Shown here: one piece after another, positions 18,809 through 28,578 of the stretch | Layout: every line of letters starts with the position of its first letter | Position numbering within the stretch: position 1 is the stretch's first letter | Assembly (NCBI GenBank): GCA_012799635.1 | Contig: JAAZKW010000036.1 | Span: 1 to 39,406 of the forward strand | Direction of reading: 5' to 3' | From: Mollicutes bacterium | GTDB taxonomy: Bacteria; Bacillota_I; Bacilli_A; RF39; UBA660 | Length of the DNA: 39,406 bases | Made by a program: the position numbers and the translations under genes | The notes under the pieces: generated by a model | What the model saw: the letters and a program-made list of their open reading frames with translations, nothing else | What the model was told of the DNA's origin: nothing | Database searches by the model: none

Positions 18809-19231
18809 TTATTTTTCTTTTGATATTTTTTGTCTAATCATAGTTGAAGAAATAGACTTTGTATAAGGAAAATATATTACCTCAACGCCTATTTTTTTTA
18901 AATTTTTTTCTATTTCATTAAACCTACCAGTATCATACCAGTCATCACCAATAAATAAATAATTAACCTTTAATTTTTTACATGCTTCCACTTTATCCAT
19001 ATCACCTTGTGGAACAGCAGCATCTACATATTTAATACTCCTAACTATTTCTATTCTATCCTCAAAAGGAATTATAGCTTTTTTTTCTTTATAAGAAACT
19101 AATTCATCTATTGTTACACCAACTATTAATTTATCGCACATACCTTTCGCAGATTTTAATATATTCAAATGGCCTATATGAAACATATCAAATACTCCCG
19201 TAGTATATCCTATTATTTCTTTCTTTGTCAT
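18809..19231 (-). CDS. tagD: Cytidylyltransferase, glycerol-3-phosphate cytidylyltransferase (TagD)-like
   Basis: TTGVFDMFHIGHLNIL (HxGH), IGDDWYDTGRF, ISSTMIRQKI. Confidence 0.85.
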   Translation of the reverse strand: MTKKEIIGYTTGVFDMFHIGHLNILKSAKGMCDKLIVGVTIDELVSYKEKKAIIPFEDRIEIVRSIKYVDAAVPQGDMDKVEACKKLKVNYLFIGDDWYDTGRFNEIEKNLKKIGVEVIYFPYTKSISSTMIRQKISKEK

Positions 19232-20511
19232 TTTTCTTCACCATTTTTAATCCTATAAATTTTATTTGCTATTTTATATAATTTCCCCGTTTTATAATAA
19301 TTTAATTGTTCTTTTAAATTATCATTGTCTAATTTATATATTTCTAACTGTTCTTTTAAGTGATTATTTTCTATTTGAATTTTATCATTATCTAATTTTA
19401 GAGATTCAATTTTGTCATTATATTCCTTTTCTTTTATTTCTAAAGAATCGTAAGAATCTTTATACAAATAATACTCGTTTTTTAAAATGTCATGCATTGC
19501 TTGATATCTTTCATCAATATTATCATTTATATAATTAATAATGACGCTTACACTATCCTTTGTTTTATCTTTCGGATGATAGAAATTTTCTTTGTTCCAT
19601 TTTTTCTGAGCCTCATAGTACTTGCTGCTCATAGCGGCTGCAACAATTTTTAATAAATCATCCGGATTATTAGTATATGGAATTATCCCTTTTTGAACTA
19701 ACTCATATTGGGTTGTATTAAAATTATAATATTTATTCTTATTAATATCATCAGCTATTATTGCTATGGGAGTATTTGTATATAAGGCTTCAAAAATAGC
19801 TCCAGAATTATCAGTTAATACTACATCAGCTCGTGACAACAAAGGCCCTAAATCCTCATTTGTATTATAAAATTCATCTGACCCATCCTTAACTTTTTGT
19901 AGTTGTTCTTTTTCATTTTTTAAATATGTTGTACAGTGATGAACTTTCGAAATAACATAATATTTTTCTTTTAATTTTAAAAATTCTTTGGCTATTAAAT
20001 TAATAGAACTTTCTTCTCCATATGTTGGTAAATATAATAATACTTTTTTAGAATTTTTATTGTTCTTTTTTCTATATATATCACCATACTTTTGATTGCC
20101 CATTAAAAATGTTTTTGAAAACACACTTAAATAGTTAGCACTACATTTGCTAAAACACAATATTGCGTCATATAATAACAAATTTCTTACAAAGTATACT
20201 TTATTCGGTTTTGCCGATAACAAACTATATGCATATTTAATGCGGTATTTATATCTAATACCCATTTCTATAGGGTAAGGCTCTAATAAAACTTTATATT
20301 CACATTTCAATGCTTTTTCATATATTTTTATTTGTTTTTCCCTTAGCATTCTTTTAAAATCGTTAAACATTATATCAAAACCAATTGGATCGCCGTCTTT
20401 CAAACAATAGTAATCAACTTTGTATCCCATAGATGTTAATTTTTCTAAGGTTGGCACTATACTAACATATTGTATATAATTTAAAAACACTACTGCTACA
20501 TCTTTTTTCAT
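19228..20511 (-). CDS. CDP-glycerol glycerophosphotransferase family protein (TagB-like) with C-terminal coiled coil
   Basis: VLLYLPTYGEES, ADVVLTDNSGAIFEALYTNTPIAII; C-terminal leucine-rich heptads IENNHLKEQLEIYKLDNDNLKEQL. Confidence 0.82.
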   Translation of the reverse strand: MKKDVAVVFLNYIQYVSIVPTLEKLTSMGYKVDYYCLKDGDPIGFDIMFNDFKRMLREKQIKIYEKALKCEYKVLLEPYPIEMGIRYKYRIKYAYSLLSAKPNKVYFVRNLLLYDAILCFSKCSANYLSVFSKTFLMGNQKYGDIYRKKNNKNSKKVLLYLPTYGEESSINLIAKEFLKLKEKYYVISKVHHCTTYLKNEKEQLQKVKDGSDEFYNTNEDLGPLLSRADVVLTDNSGAIFEALYTNTPIAIIADDINKNKYYNFNTTQYELVQKGIIPYTNNPDDLLKIVAAAMSSKYYEAQKKWNKENFYHPKDKTKDSVSVIINYINDNIDERYQAMHDILKNEYYLYKDSYDSLEIKEKEYNDKIESLKLDNDKIQIENNHLKEQLEIYKLDNDNLKEQLNYYKTGKLYKIANKIYRIKNGEEK

Positions 20512-20533
20512 TTATCCTCCTTATATTAATTTT

Positions 20534-23386
20534 CTATTTTTTATAATAATTATTAATAATTTTTAAAATTAGTTTATGATTCCTAAATTCATACTTCAAT
20601 ATATTTTCTAACCTTTTGGGATTATGTTTTTTATAATATAAAAACTTTTTACTCCATACAATTGGCTTTATTTTTCTACGTGGTTTTTTCATTTTTGGGG
20701 GTTTAATATCACTTACAGCACCTTCACAAGGTGTTGTCTGTTTTACATACTCATAATATTTATTATTATATTCATTTATCACTTCCTGAATCATATTTTT
20801 AGAAAAATCAGGAAATGTTACAAAAGTTGTTTTACTATCCATCTTAAACAACATTTGTTTGTAAAAAAAACTACTTTTTTTCATAAACCTTGTGCATTTA
20901 TTTAAATAACCTTTAATTTGATTTATTTCTTTTAAAGAACAATCTTTACTTGATAAATAATCTTGCTTGAGTTCATCTTGTTTTTCATAGTCAACAAGTT
21001 TATACAAATTAATTATTTTTTTATAATACTCATTAATATCATAATTTTCAACTGCATATTGATAGGATAAAGTCCCTCTTTTTAATCTTTCTTCATCATT
21101 TTCAATATAATATTTAATTTTTTTCATCAAGTCATGAGAGTCTTTATTTTTAACAAGAATTCCTATATCAGGAGCGCAAGTAACTGATGGTGTTGCAGTA
21201 TTATCAAAGACAATAACTGGTCTTTCGCATGCCATTGCTTCTATTGCCATCATGCCAAAAGATTCTCCAATTGAAGGCATTAAAAACAGATCACATGCCC
21301 TGTATGCATTAATTAATACCTGAGTATTGACATTACCAAGTTCTATAACTTTATATTTTGTATATAATGATTTTAAATTACCTTTTTGAGAACAAGTCAT
21401 AATCACAATTTTTTTGGTAGTCTCAATTTTTTCAAGAGCTTCAATTATATAATTTGTTCCTTTAAAGTCATCTTGCGATCTAAAAAATAATACACAAGCC
21501 TTAGAATTTATTCCAAATCTTTTTCTAGCTTTATTTTGACTTATTTTATTATTAAATTGTTCTAAGTCTACACCGAAATTAATGAGATGTACATTAGTAA
21601 AATGATTCGTCAATGGACTTTGTCTTACTAAATCATACATATACTGTGATGCTACAATAATATGAGGATTCATACTTTTATAAATATTTTTCTTTAATTT
21701 CCATAAAAAGTGACAATTATCCTCTTTTAAAGGGAATAAGGATTTTAAATTAGGGCAATTTTTACATCCTGTCTTCCATTTATTACAAGATTCATAATGA
21801 ACACATCTTCCCGTAAAATTCCATGGATCATGAATTGAAACGATTACCTTTTTTTCTTTATAATATTTTAACAAAGAATAAAGAGAAAGCTTTGTATTAT
21901 GAATTAAATGAAAATGAATAATATCTGATTTTTTATATAAATCAGAATTACTAAGAGTATTAGAAATTAAAGATAAATTGGAGTGGACTGATAAAACTTT
22001 ATCTTCTGCACTCAGCAAAGAGTATTCATGTTCTAGTTGATAATTATTATAAAATTTGTAGACATTTTTATTGTTTGAAGTTTTATATGTTACTATTTGA
22101 TTAACTATTAAATCAGAATTACTATTTGCATATTCCATTATGTCATATCCATTAAATCTTTTTCCTGGTAAATCAACATTATTAACTTCTAATACTTTGA
22201 TTTTATTTTTACTATTATATTTAATCCCCAATCCACTTAAGAGCTGCTTTTTTACTGTTGTTGGTAAAAAATGCTTGTTAAATAACTTCATAGATTCATT
22301 AACTATTTGAAGCTTCTTCTTATCACTGCATTTAATTATATCTTTAATCATTTGTTTAATTTTATCTTTTTCAAGACTGTTTAATAAAAACGCTCCGTCA
22401 CTTTGTGAAAAAAAGCCATACACCGAAGAATACTCTGGGGCGTGTATTATTATCGGAGTTTTAGCAGGAATATAAGTTACTATCTTGCTCGGAAATGATT
22501 CCATCGCAATTTTCTTAAATACTGGCTCTTGTGAAAAAAAATAAGGACAATAAAGCAAATCCGCTTTATTACACTGATTCATTAGTTCCTCTTGCGATAC
22601 ATATCCTTTATACATAATTTTTTTTTCAATTTTTTTAGGAACAAAATCAATCTTATTACTACCGTAATAACTGAACTTTATTTTTTTACCAGCATATTTC
22701 CACTCCAACTCATCTATTGCTATTAAAAAGTTTTTAATGGCATCAGTAGAATAAGCTTGCCCTGAAAAAAGAATATTAAAATCCGAATTGTTACTTTCTT
22801 GATATGTATAATTAACAGCTTTTGTTGAAGTAAATAATATTCCTGGATTAATATTATATTTGTTCTTATAAATTCTTTGCATCGGAAGCGATGCTGCAAA
22901 AACCTTAGTTGCTTTCTTTACAATATAATCAAATTCTTTTAAAATCTCTTTTTGTTTTGATTTTTCATAATTTAAATCATGTAACACCCATTCTATGGGA
23001 TCCCATATTTCAATGTAAACAGGGATACATCCCTTATCTATTAACAATTTTGCAACCTTAACAATTAATTCTCCTTGTACAGGAATAAATATTTTTGTTA
23101 TTTTATTTTTTTTAATAAAAGTTAGTAATCTTTTCGTAATTTTTTTAACTGTAGTTTTATTAATATTATTACAATATATACTGTTAAACGATTCTATTGA
23201 TTGAACGGCATCATCATACAATTCCTCGAAGGTTTTTTGATTTGATATTTTATAACAATAAACTTTATGTTTTTCTTCTAAGAGAAAATCAACTAATTGT
23301 TGAAGTAAAATTCCACCCGAATAATTTTTGGATGGATAAATATTTGAAATAAATAGTATTTTATCCTTCATATTTTTTCCCTTCAT
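20534..23386 (-). CDS. Large protein with two tandem GT-B (GT4-like) glycosyltransferase modules (start may be ATG 23371)
   Basis: Module 1 KILFISNIYPSKNYSGGILL...IVTYIPAKTPIIIHAPEYSSVYGFF; module 2 IKVLEVNNVDLPGKRFNGYDI...RACDLFLMPSIGESFGMMAIEAMACERPVIVFDN; basic C-terminal tail. Confidence 0.85.
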   Translation of the reverse strand: MKGKNMKDKILFISNIYPSKNYSGGILLQQLVDFLLEEKHKVYCYKISNQKTFEELYDDAVQSIESFNSIYCNNINKTTVKKITKRLLTFIKKNKITKIFIPVQGELIVKVAKLLIDKGCIPVYIEIWDPIEWVLHDLNYEKSKQKEILKEFDYIVKKATKVFAASLPMQRIYKNKYNINPGILFTSTKAVNYTYQESNNSDFNILFSGQAYSTDAIKNFLIAIDELEWKYAGKKIKFSYYGSNKIDFVPKKIEKKIMYKGYVSQEELMNQCNKADLLYCPYFFSQEPVFKKIAMESFPSKIVTYIPAKTPIIIHAPEYSSVYGFFSQSDGAFLLNSLEKDKIKQMIKDIIKCSDKKKLQIVNESMKLFNKHFLPTTVKKQLLSGLGIKYNSKNKIKVLEVNNVDLPGKRFNGYDIMEYANSNSDLIVNQIVTYKTSNNKNVYKFYNNYQLEHEYSLLSAEDKVLSVHSNLSLISNTLSNSDLYKKSDIIHFHLIHNTKLSLYSLLKYYKEKKVIVSIHDPWNFTGRCVHYESCNKWKTGCKNCPNLKSLFPLKEDNCHFLWKLKKNIYKSMNPHIIVASQYMYDLVRQSPLTNHFTNVHLINFGVDLEQFNNKISQNKARKRFGINSKACVLFFRSQDDFKGTNYIIEALEKIETTKKIVIMTCSQKGNLKSLYTKYKVIELGNVNTQVLINAYRACDLFLMPSIGESFGMMAIEAMACERPVIVFDNTATPSVTCAPDIGILVKNKDSHDLMKKIKYYIENDEERLKRGTLSYQYAVENYDINEYYKKIINLYKLVDYEKQDELKQDYLSSKDCSLKEINQIKGYLNKCTRFMKKSSFFYKQMLFKMDSKTTFVTFPDFSKNMIQEVINEYNNKYYEYVKQTTPCEGAVSDIKPPKMKKPRRKIKPIVWSKKFLYYKKHNPKRLENILKYEFRNHKLILKIINNYYKK

Positions 23387-24209
23387 TCAAGCAATAATTA
23401 TAAGCCTTTTTGTACACTGTTTTGTCTAAACATTTTGCCATTTGATTATAAAAATTTTTAACTGTACCAAATATATTTTCTTTTTCTACATTAGAATAAG
23501 ATTTAATAACTTTAATCCAAAAATTATTTCCTTCTTTTTCAACATATGGCGAGGTGTTTGTCGTTTGCTTATCGTGTAATCTTGTAGTTACTAAAACTTT
23601 CGGCAAATGAATAAACTTATAATGCTTCATAAAATCAAACCACTTATCATAATCTTGTATACATTTAAGTTTTTCATCAAATAAACCATATTTATCAAAT
23701 GCCTCTTTAGGTATTAATAGTGTTATGCCATTTAAATAGCCTTTGAGTAATGCGATATTATGATTTCTTCCAACTTCTTTAGAATCAATTCTTACTGATC
23801 TGCCAAATTTTCTTCCATTAGCAGTCATAAATGAATAATCTGAATAAATAATACAGTTTGTTAGTTTTTCCTTGTTAATAAAGTGAATTTGACTTTTTAT
23901 TTTATTTTTCATATAAACATCATCATGACTTAACCAAGAAAAATACTCACCTCTCATTTTTTTAATGCCAAAATTTAATGCTGATGCTACACCGCCATTT
24001 TTCTTAAAATAATATCTTATTTTATCACCATATGATTTAGCTAACTTTTCTGTTTCATTATTATCATCTGACCCATCATTAATTACAATTATTTCAATGT
24101 TTTTATAAGTCTGCTTTATTGCGCTATTTATAGCATGTTTAAGATAATTAGCTCCATTATAAACCGGAATTATAATAGAAACCAGCGGTGTTTCTTTTGT
24201 ATTTTTCAC
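23361..24209 (-). CDS. Glycosyltransferase family 2
   Basis: PLVSIIIPVYNGANYLKHAINSAIKQTYKNIEIIVINDGSDD; SWLSHDDVY. Likely GTG start at 24209 preceded by AAAGGAGGA. Confidence 0.92.
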   Translation of the reverse strand: MKNTKETPLVSIIIPVYNGANYLKHAINSAIKQTYKNIEIIVINDGSDDNNETEKLAKSYGDKIRYYFKKNGGVASALNFGIKKMRGEYFSWLSHDDVYMKNKIKSQIHFINKEKLTNCIIYSDYSFMTANGRKFGRSVRIDSKEVGRNHNIALLKGYLNGITLLIPKEAFDKYGLFDEKLKCIQDYDKWFDFMKHYKFIHLPKVLVTTRLHDKQTTNTSPYVEKEGNNFWIKVIKSYSNVEKENIFGTVKNFYNQMAKCLDKTVYKKAYNYCLNEGKKYEG

Positions 24210-24257
24210 ACATCCTCCTTTAAAGTTGTTTATAACCATTTAACTACTTTTTTCCTT

Positions 24258-25445
24258 TCATTTTTTTCTCCAAACCATTTTGTTAACAATACCTGTATAA
24301 CTTTGAATCAACTTAACGACTTTTGTTGATACATTCTCATCAATATAATCGGGAACCGGCAATATTACTTCATTATTTTGTTTCATTTCAACAGCTAAAT
24401 TAACTGCTTGAATTAAGTTTTTTTCATCTATCCCAGCTAATACAAAACATGCTTTATCCAACGCTTCCGGTCTTTCTGTGCTTGTTCTAATACAAACTGC
24501 AGAAATCGGTTTTCCAATGCTTGCATAATAACTACTTTCTTCAGGCAATGTACCAGAATCACTTACTACACAGAAGGCATTCATTTGCAATTTGTTATAA
24601 TCATGAAATCCTAAAGGTTTATGCATTATAACCCTTTTATCTAATTCAAATTTTGAATGTTCTAATCTTTTTTTACTTCTTGGATGGCAAGAATAAAGAA
24701 TGGGCATATCAAAATTATTCGCCATTTTATTTATTGCATGAAATAAACTTTCAAAATTTTCTTTAGTATCAAGATTTTCTTCTCTGTGTGCAGATAATAA
24801 TATAAAGTTGTTAGGTTTTAAATTAATCTTTGTTAAAATATTGCTTTTCTCAATTTCGTTTATATTATTATGTAATACCTCAGCCATTGGAGACCCTGTC
24901 ACATAAACTCTTTCTTTCGGAAGCCCACATTCGTGTAAATATTTTCTGGCATGTTCACTATATGCTAAATTAACATCAGATATAATATCAACAATTCTCC
25001 TATTAGTCTCTTCTGGAAGGCATTCATCTTTACATCGGTTTCCAGCCTCCATATGAAAAATTGGTATATGTAATCTTTTAGCGCTGATAGCACTTAAGCA
25101 ACTATTTGTATCTCCAAGAATTAAAAGAGCATCTGGTTTTATTTTATCCATTATTTTATAAGAATTTGCAACAATATTCCCAATTGTTTCTCCCAAATCA
25201 TTGCCAACCGAGTCCATAAATATATCCGGGGCACTTATTTTTAAATCTTTGAAAAAAATACCGTTAAGATTATAATCATAATTTTGTCCCGTGTGTGCTA
25301 ATAAACAGTCAAAATATTTTCTACATTTAGTAATTACAGAAGACAATCTTATTATTTCCGGCCTTGTTCCAACAATTATCAGTAATTTAAGCTTGCCATT
25401 ATTTTTCCACTTTATATCATTATAGTTTTTTCGTTTGGTCATCAC
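24258..25445 (-). CDS. capG: UDP-GlcNAc 2-epimerase-like, CapG/WbjD type (UDP-FucNAc pathway)
   Basis: IIVGTRPEIIRLS, HTGQNYDYNLNGIFF, LGDTNSCLSAI, MEAGNRCKDECLPEETNRRIVD, SDSGTLPEE; located directly after CapE/CapF-like genes. Confidence 0.88.
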   Translation of the reverse strand: MMTKRKNYNDIKWKNNGKLKLLIIVGTRPEIIRLSSVITKCRKYFDCLLAHTGQNYDYNLNGIFFKDLKISAPDIFMDSVGNDLGETIGNIVANSYKIMDKIKPDALLILGDTNSCLSAISAKRLHIPIFHMEAGNRCKDECLPEETNRRIVDIISDVNLAYSEHARKYLHECGLPKERVYVTGSPMAEVLHNNINEIEKSNILTKINLKPNNFILLSAHREENLDTKENFESLFHAINKMANNFDMPILYSCHPRSKKRLEHSKFELDKRVIMHKPLGFHDYNKLQMNAFCVVSDSGTLPEESSYYASIGKPISAVCIRTSTERPEALDKACFVLAGIDEKNLIQAVNLAVEMKQNNEVILPVPDYIDENVSTKVVKLIQSYTGIVNKMVWRKK

Positions 25446-26553
25446 TTTCCTCCATTACATAAGTATCTGGAGCACTAACATCAAATAATTCATTTGCCCA
25501 AAGTATTAATATCAGCTCCTCTTTTCCCACATTATTAATACTATGTAAATAACCCACAGGTATAGTAACATATTGAAGTTTATCTCCACTTACTAAAAAT
25601 TCAAATGAACTATGATCTATTACGTGCTCAAATCTAATTTTTGCTTTTCCCTTAATAACTATAAAACGCTCCATCTTTGTATTATGATAATGTCCACCAC
25701 GTATAATGTTTGGATTTGTTGTTGATATTGATATTTGACCCGATTCTTTTGTTCTAATAAGTTCGCAAAATACTCCTCTATCGTCTCGGTGTTCAATTAA
25801 ATCAACAATTAATTTTTCAACGGGAACGTAACTAGCATAAGTTGAATACAACTTTTTAATAAAATCATTTCCCGTTGATGGAACCATTATTCCAAAAGCG
25901 TTTTCTTTAAATGATTTTATTAAACTAGCAATTTCACCGAGCTTTTCACTGTAAATGGTTGGTATAATACAATAATTTCCCTCATGTGTTTCTTTACCTT
26001 CAATACATTTAACTAATTCCTTACAAACATCATCAATATAAGCTAAATTAAGTACCGTTTCTGGATTATCAATGCTAATATCAATATCATTTGCTACATT
26101 ATAACACCAGGTTGCTATAACGCTATTATAATTTGGCTTACACCATTTTCCAAATAAATTGGGAAATCTATAAATTAAAACTTTAATATCATTTTCTTGA
26201 GAATATTTTGAAAGTAATTCTTCTACTGCTTTTTTGCTTTGACCATATTCATTATCAAATTCTGCTTGTATTGATGATGAAAATACAATGGGACTTTTAT
26301 TATTGTTCTTGGATAAATATGATAATAATGTGGACGTAAAACCATGGTTACCTTCCATAAATTCCTTCAATTTTTTAGGGCGATTTACACCAGCTAAGTG
26401 ATATATAAAATCACACTCTTTGGTATACTTATCCAAATCCTTTAATGTGGATCCTCTATGAAATTCGAAAATCTCTATGTCCTTAACTAAACTCAAGTGA
26501 CTTCTCAAGTTTTTTCCAACAAAACCATTAGAACCGGTTATTAATATTTTCAT
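25420..26553 (-). CDS. capF: CapF-like bifunctional SDR + cupin enzyme
   Basis: MKILITGSNGFVGKNLRSHL; C-terminal cupin RGVFCELIRTKESGQISISTTNPNIIRGGHYHNTKMERFIVIKG. ATG 26553 with GGAGG SD is a better start than 26589. Confidence 0.9.
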   Translation of the reverse strand: MKILITGSNGFVGKNLRSHLSLVKDIEIFEFHRGSTLKDLDKYTKECDFIYHLAGVNRPKKLKEFMEGNHGFTSTLLSYLSKNNNKSPIVFSSSIQAEFDNEYGQSKKAVEELLSKYSQENDIKVLIYRFPNLFGKWCKPNYNSVIATWCYNVANDIDISIDNPETVLNLAYIDDVCKELVKCIEGKETHEGNYCIIPTIYSEKLGEIASLIKSFKENAFGIMVPSTGNDFIKKLYSTYASYVPVEKLIVDLIEHRDDRGVFCELIRTKESGQISISTTNPNIIRGGHYHNTKMERFIVIKGKAKIRFEHVIDHSSFEFLVSGDKLQYVTIPVGYLHSINNVGKEELILILWANELFDVSAPDTYVMEESDDQTKKL

Positions 26554-26567
26554 AGAATTCCTCCAAT

Positions 26568-27626
26568 TTATTTTTGCTCTTCTTGCCATTTCTTTAATTC
26601 TTCTTGAACGTATTCAGTGGTTAATATTTTTTTAACTGTACCTTTTACATCAAGCCTTTTCGTATTATGAGATGTATATGACTCTTCAGCCATTGTTTTA
26701 ACATCCCCGTGAACAACAAATTTATCATAATTAAGATCCCGCGAATCCGCAGCAACCCTATAATATCCCCCCATATCTTCACTTCTTAGTTTTTCTTCTC
26801 TTGTCATAAGGGTTTCATATAATTTTTCACCATGTCTTGTACCTATAATATTAGTGCCTGTATCCCCAAACAATTTTTGAACCGCCTTGGCTAAATCCCC
26901 TATGGTCGAAGCATCAGATTTCTGAATAAATAAATCGCCTGGATTAGCGTGTTCAAATGCAAATTGTACTAAATCAACCGCTTCATCCAAGTTCATTAAG
27001 AATCTTGTCATGTTGGGATCTGTAATTGTAATAGGCCTTCCTTCCTTAATTTGGTTAATAAACAATGGTATTACACTCCCCCTAGAACACATTACATTTC
27101 CGTATCTAGTACAGCAAATAATAGGACCTTTTCTTTGAGCTGAAACTCTAGCATTGGCAAATATTATTTTTTCCATCATCGCTTTTGAGGTCCCCATGGC
27201 ATTAATAGGATATGCCGCTTTATCGGTTGATAAACAAACTACTTTTTTTACACCCTCTTCAATTGCAGCATGCAAAACATTATCTGTTCCAATTATATTT
27301 GTTTTAACTGCCTCCATTGGATAAAACTCACAACTAGGAACCTGTTTCAATGCTGCTGCATGAAATATATAATCAACACCAATCATTGCATCCTTTATAC
27401 TTTGATAATCTCTAACATCACCAAGATAGAAAGTTACCTTACTAGAAATTTTGGGCTGTTTTGCTTGTAATTCATGTCTTATATCGTCCTGTTTTTTTTC
27501 ATCTCTTGAAAAAATACGAATTTCTTTAATATCTGTTTCTAAAAAATGTTTTAACACTGTATTTCCAAATGAACCGGTTCCTCCAGTAATTAGTAATATC
27601 TTATTCTTAAATATGTTTTTATTCAT
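26568..27626 (-). CDS. capE: UDP-GlcNAc 4,6-dehydratase/epimerase, CapE type
   Basis: LLITGGTGSFGNTVLKHFL, FHAAALKQVPSCEFYPMEAVKTNI, CLSTDKAAYPINAMGTSKAMMEKI. Confidence 0.92.
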   Translation of the reverse strand: MNKNIFKNKILLITGGTGSFGNTVLKHFLETDIKEIRIFSRDEKKQDDIRHELQAKQPKISSKVTFYLGDVRDYQSIKDAMIGVDYIFHAAALKQVPSCEFYPMEAVKTNIIGTDNVLHAAIEEGVKKVVCLSTDKAAYPINAMGTSKAMMEKIIFANARVSAQRKGPIICCTRYGNVMCSRGSVIPLFINQIKEGRPITITDPNMTRFLMNLDEAVDLVQFAFEHANPGDLFIQKSDASTIGDLAKAVQKLFGDTGTNIIGTRHGEKLYETLMTREEKLRSEDMGGYYRVAADSRDLNYDKFVVHGDVKTMAEESYTSHNTKRLDVKGTVKKILTTEYVQEELKKWQEEQK

Positions 27627-27640
27627 TCTTTTCCTTCTTC

Positions 27641-28573
27641 CTATTTTTTATATTTTAATAATTTTCCATTTTTTTGTTTCCATTTTTTCACAAAATAATT
27701 TGCATTTTCATTAACTAAATTTTTATCTTTTTCAAATATAATACTTGTCGTTTGATGAGCGTCATGAAAAACATCTAAATACGGGCAATAATAAAGTTCT
27801 TTACCTGCATTTCTAACCTTAAGTGATACGTCAGTATCTTCATAACTTGTTGGATCATATTTTACATCAAACCCTTTTATTTCTTCAAGCACGGCTTTTT
27901 TTATAAACATTCCGCCACCACCGAGATAACCAATATCTGACCTTGCCATGGCTCCTGGTGGCATATATCTAAATTCAAAATTATCAACAGTATGAAATGC
28001 ATACCCTTTCTTATTAAACCAACCTGCAGTCCATCCAATAGCCCCAAAGTTATCATCCTTATATTCAGCAACCCGTAGAAAAGAATCGATCCAATCTTTT
28101 GAAAGCGCATATTGATCACTATCTAGAAATAAAATGTATTCTTTTCTAGTTTTGCTATAACCCAAATTTCTTCCAGATGAACATCCATTCTTTGAGTTTC
28201 TGTAAAGTTTAATATTTTTATATTTCTTTTTTATAATTTCATAAGAGCCATCAGTACTTCCGTTGTCAACAACAACAATTTCATATTCATAATTGCCTTT
28301 GTATTTTATTAAGGAATTGATACACTTAAAAATTACATTTTTATTATTATAATTTAAAATGACTATACATATTTTTTTATTATATTTTTTTTTATTCACT
28401 TTGTTTAAATTATCTTCAAAAATTATGTGTTTTTTTTCAGAGCAACTAAAGTGATATATGCCTTTTTTATCAACTTTAGATTTAAATATTATATACCTAA
28501 TGATTTTTTTTATGGTTTCTTTAAAACCAAAAATTTTATAATATGACTTTATTTTATTATTTAAATTACTCAC
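27641..28573 (-). CDS. Glycosyltransferase family 2 (rhamnosyltransferase-like)
   Basis: ICIVILNYNNKNVIFKCINSL, VVVDNGSTDGSYEII, LFLDSDQYA, GGGGMFIKKAVLEEIKGFD; GTG start. Confidence 0.9.
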   Translation of the reverse strand: MSNLNNKIKSYYKIFGFKETIKKIIRYIIFKSKVDKKGIYHFSCSEKKHIIFEDNLNKVNKKKYNKKICIVILNYNNKNVIFKCINSLIKYKGNYEYEIVVVDNGSTDGSYEIIKKKYKNIKLYRNSKNGCSSGRNLGYSKTRKEYILFLDSDQYALSKDWIDSFLRVAEYKDDNFGAIGWTAGWFNKKGYAFHTVDNFEFRYMPPGAMARSDIGYLGGGGMFIKKAVLEEIKGFDVKYDPTSYEDTDVSLKVRNAGKELYYCPYLDVFHDAHQTTSIIFEKDKNLVNENANYFVKKWKQKNGKLLKYKK

Positions 28574-28578
28574 TTAAA

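Noticed and set aside
27901-28119. 72-aa minus-strand ORF in the track
   Set aside because: Nested out of frame inside the well-supported GT2 gene 27641..28573; no motif.
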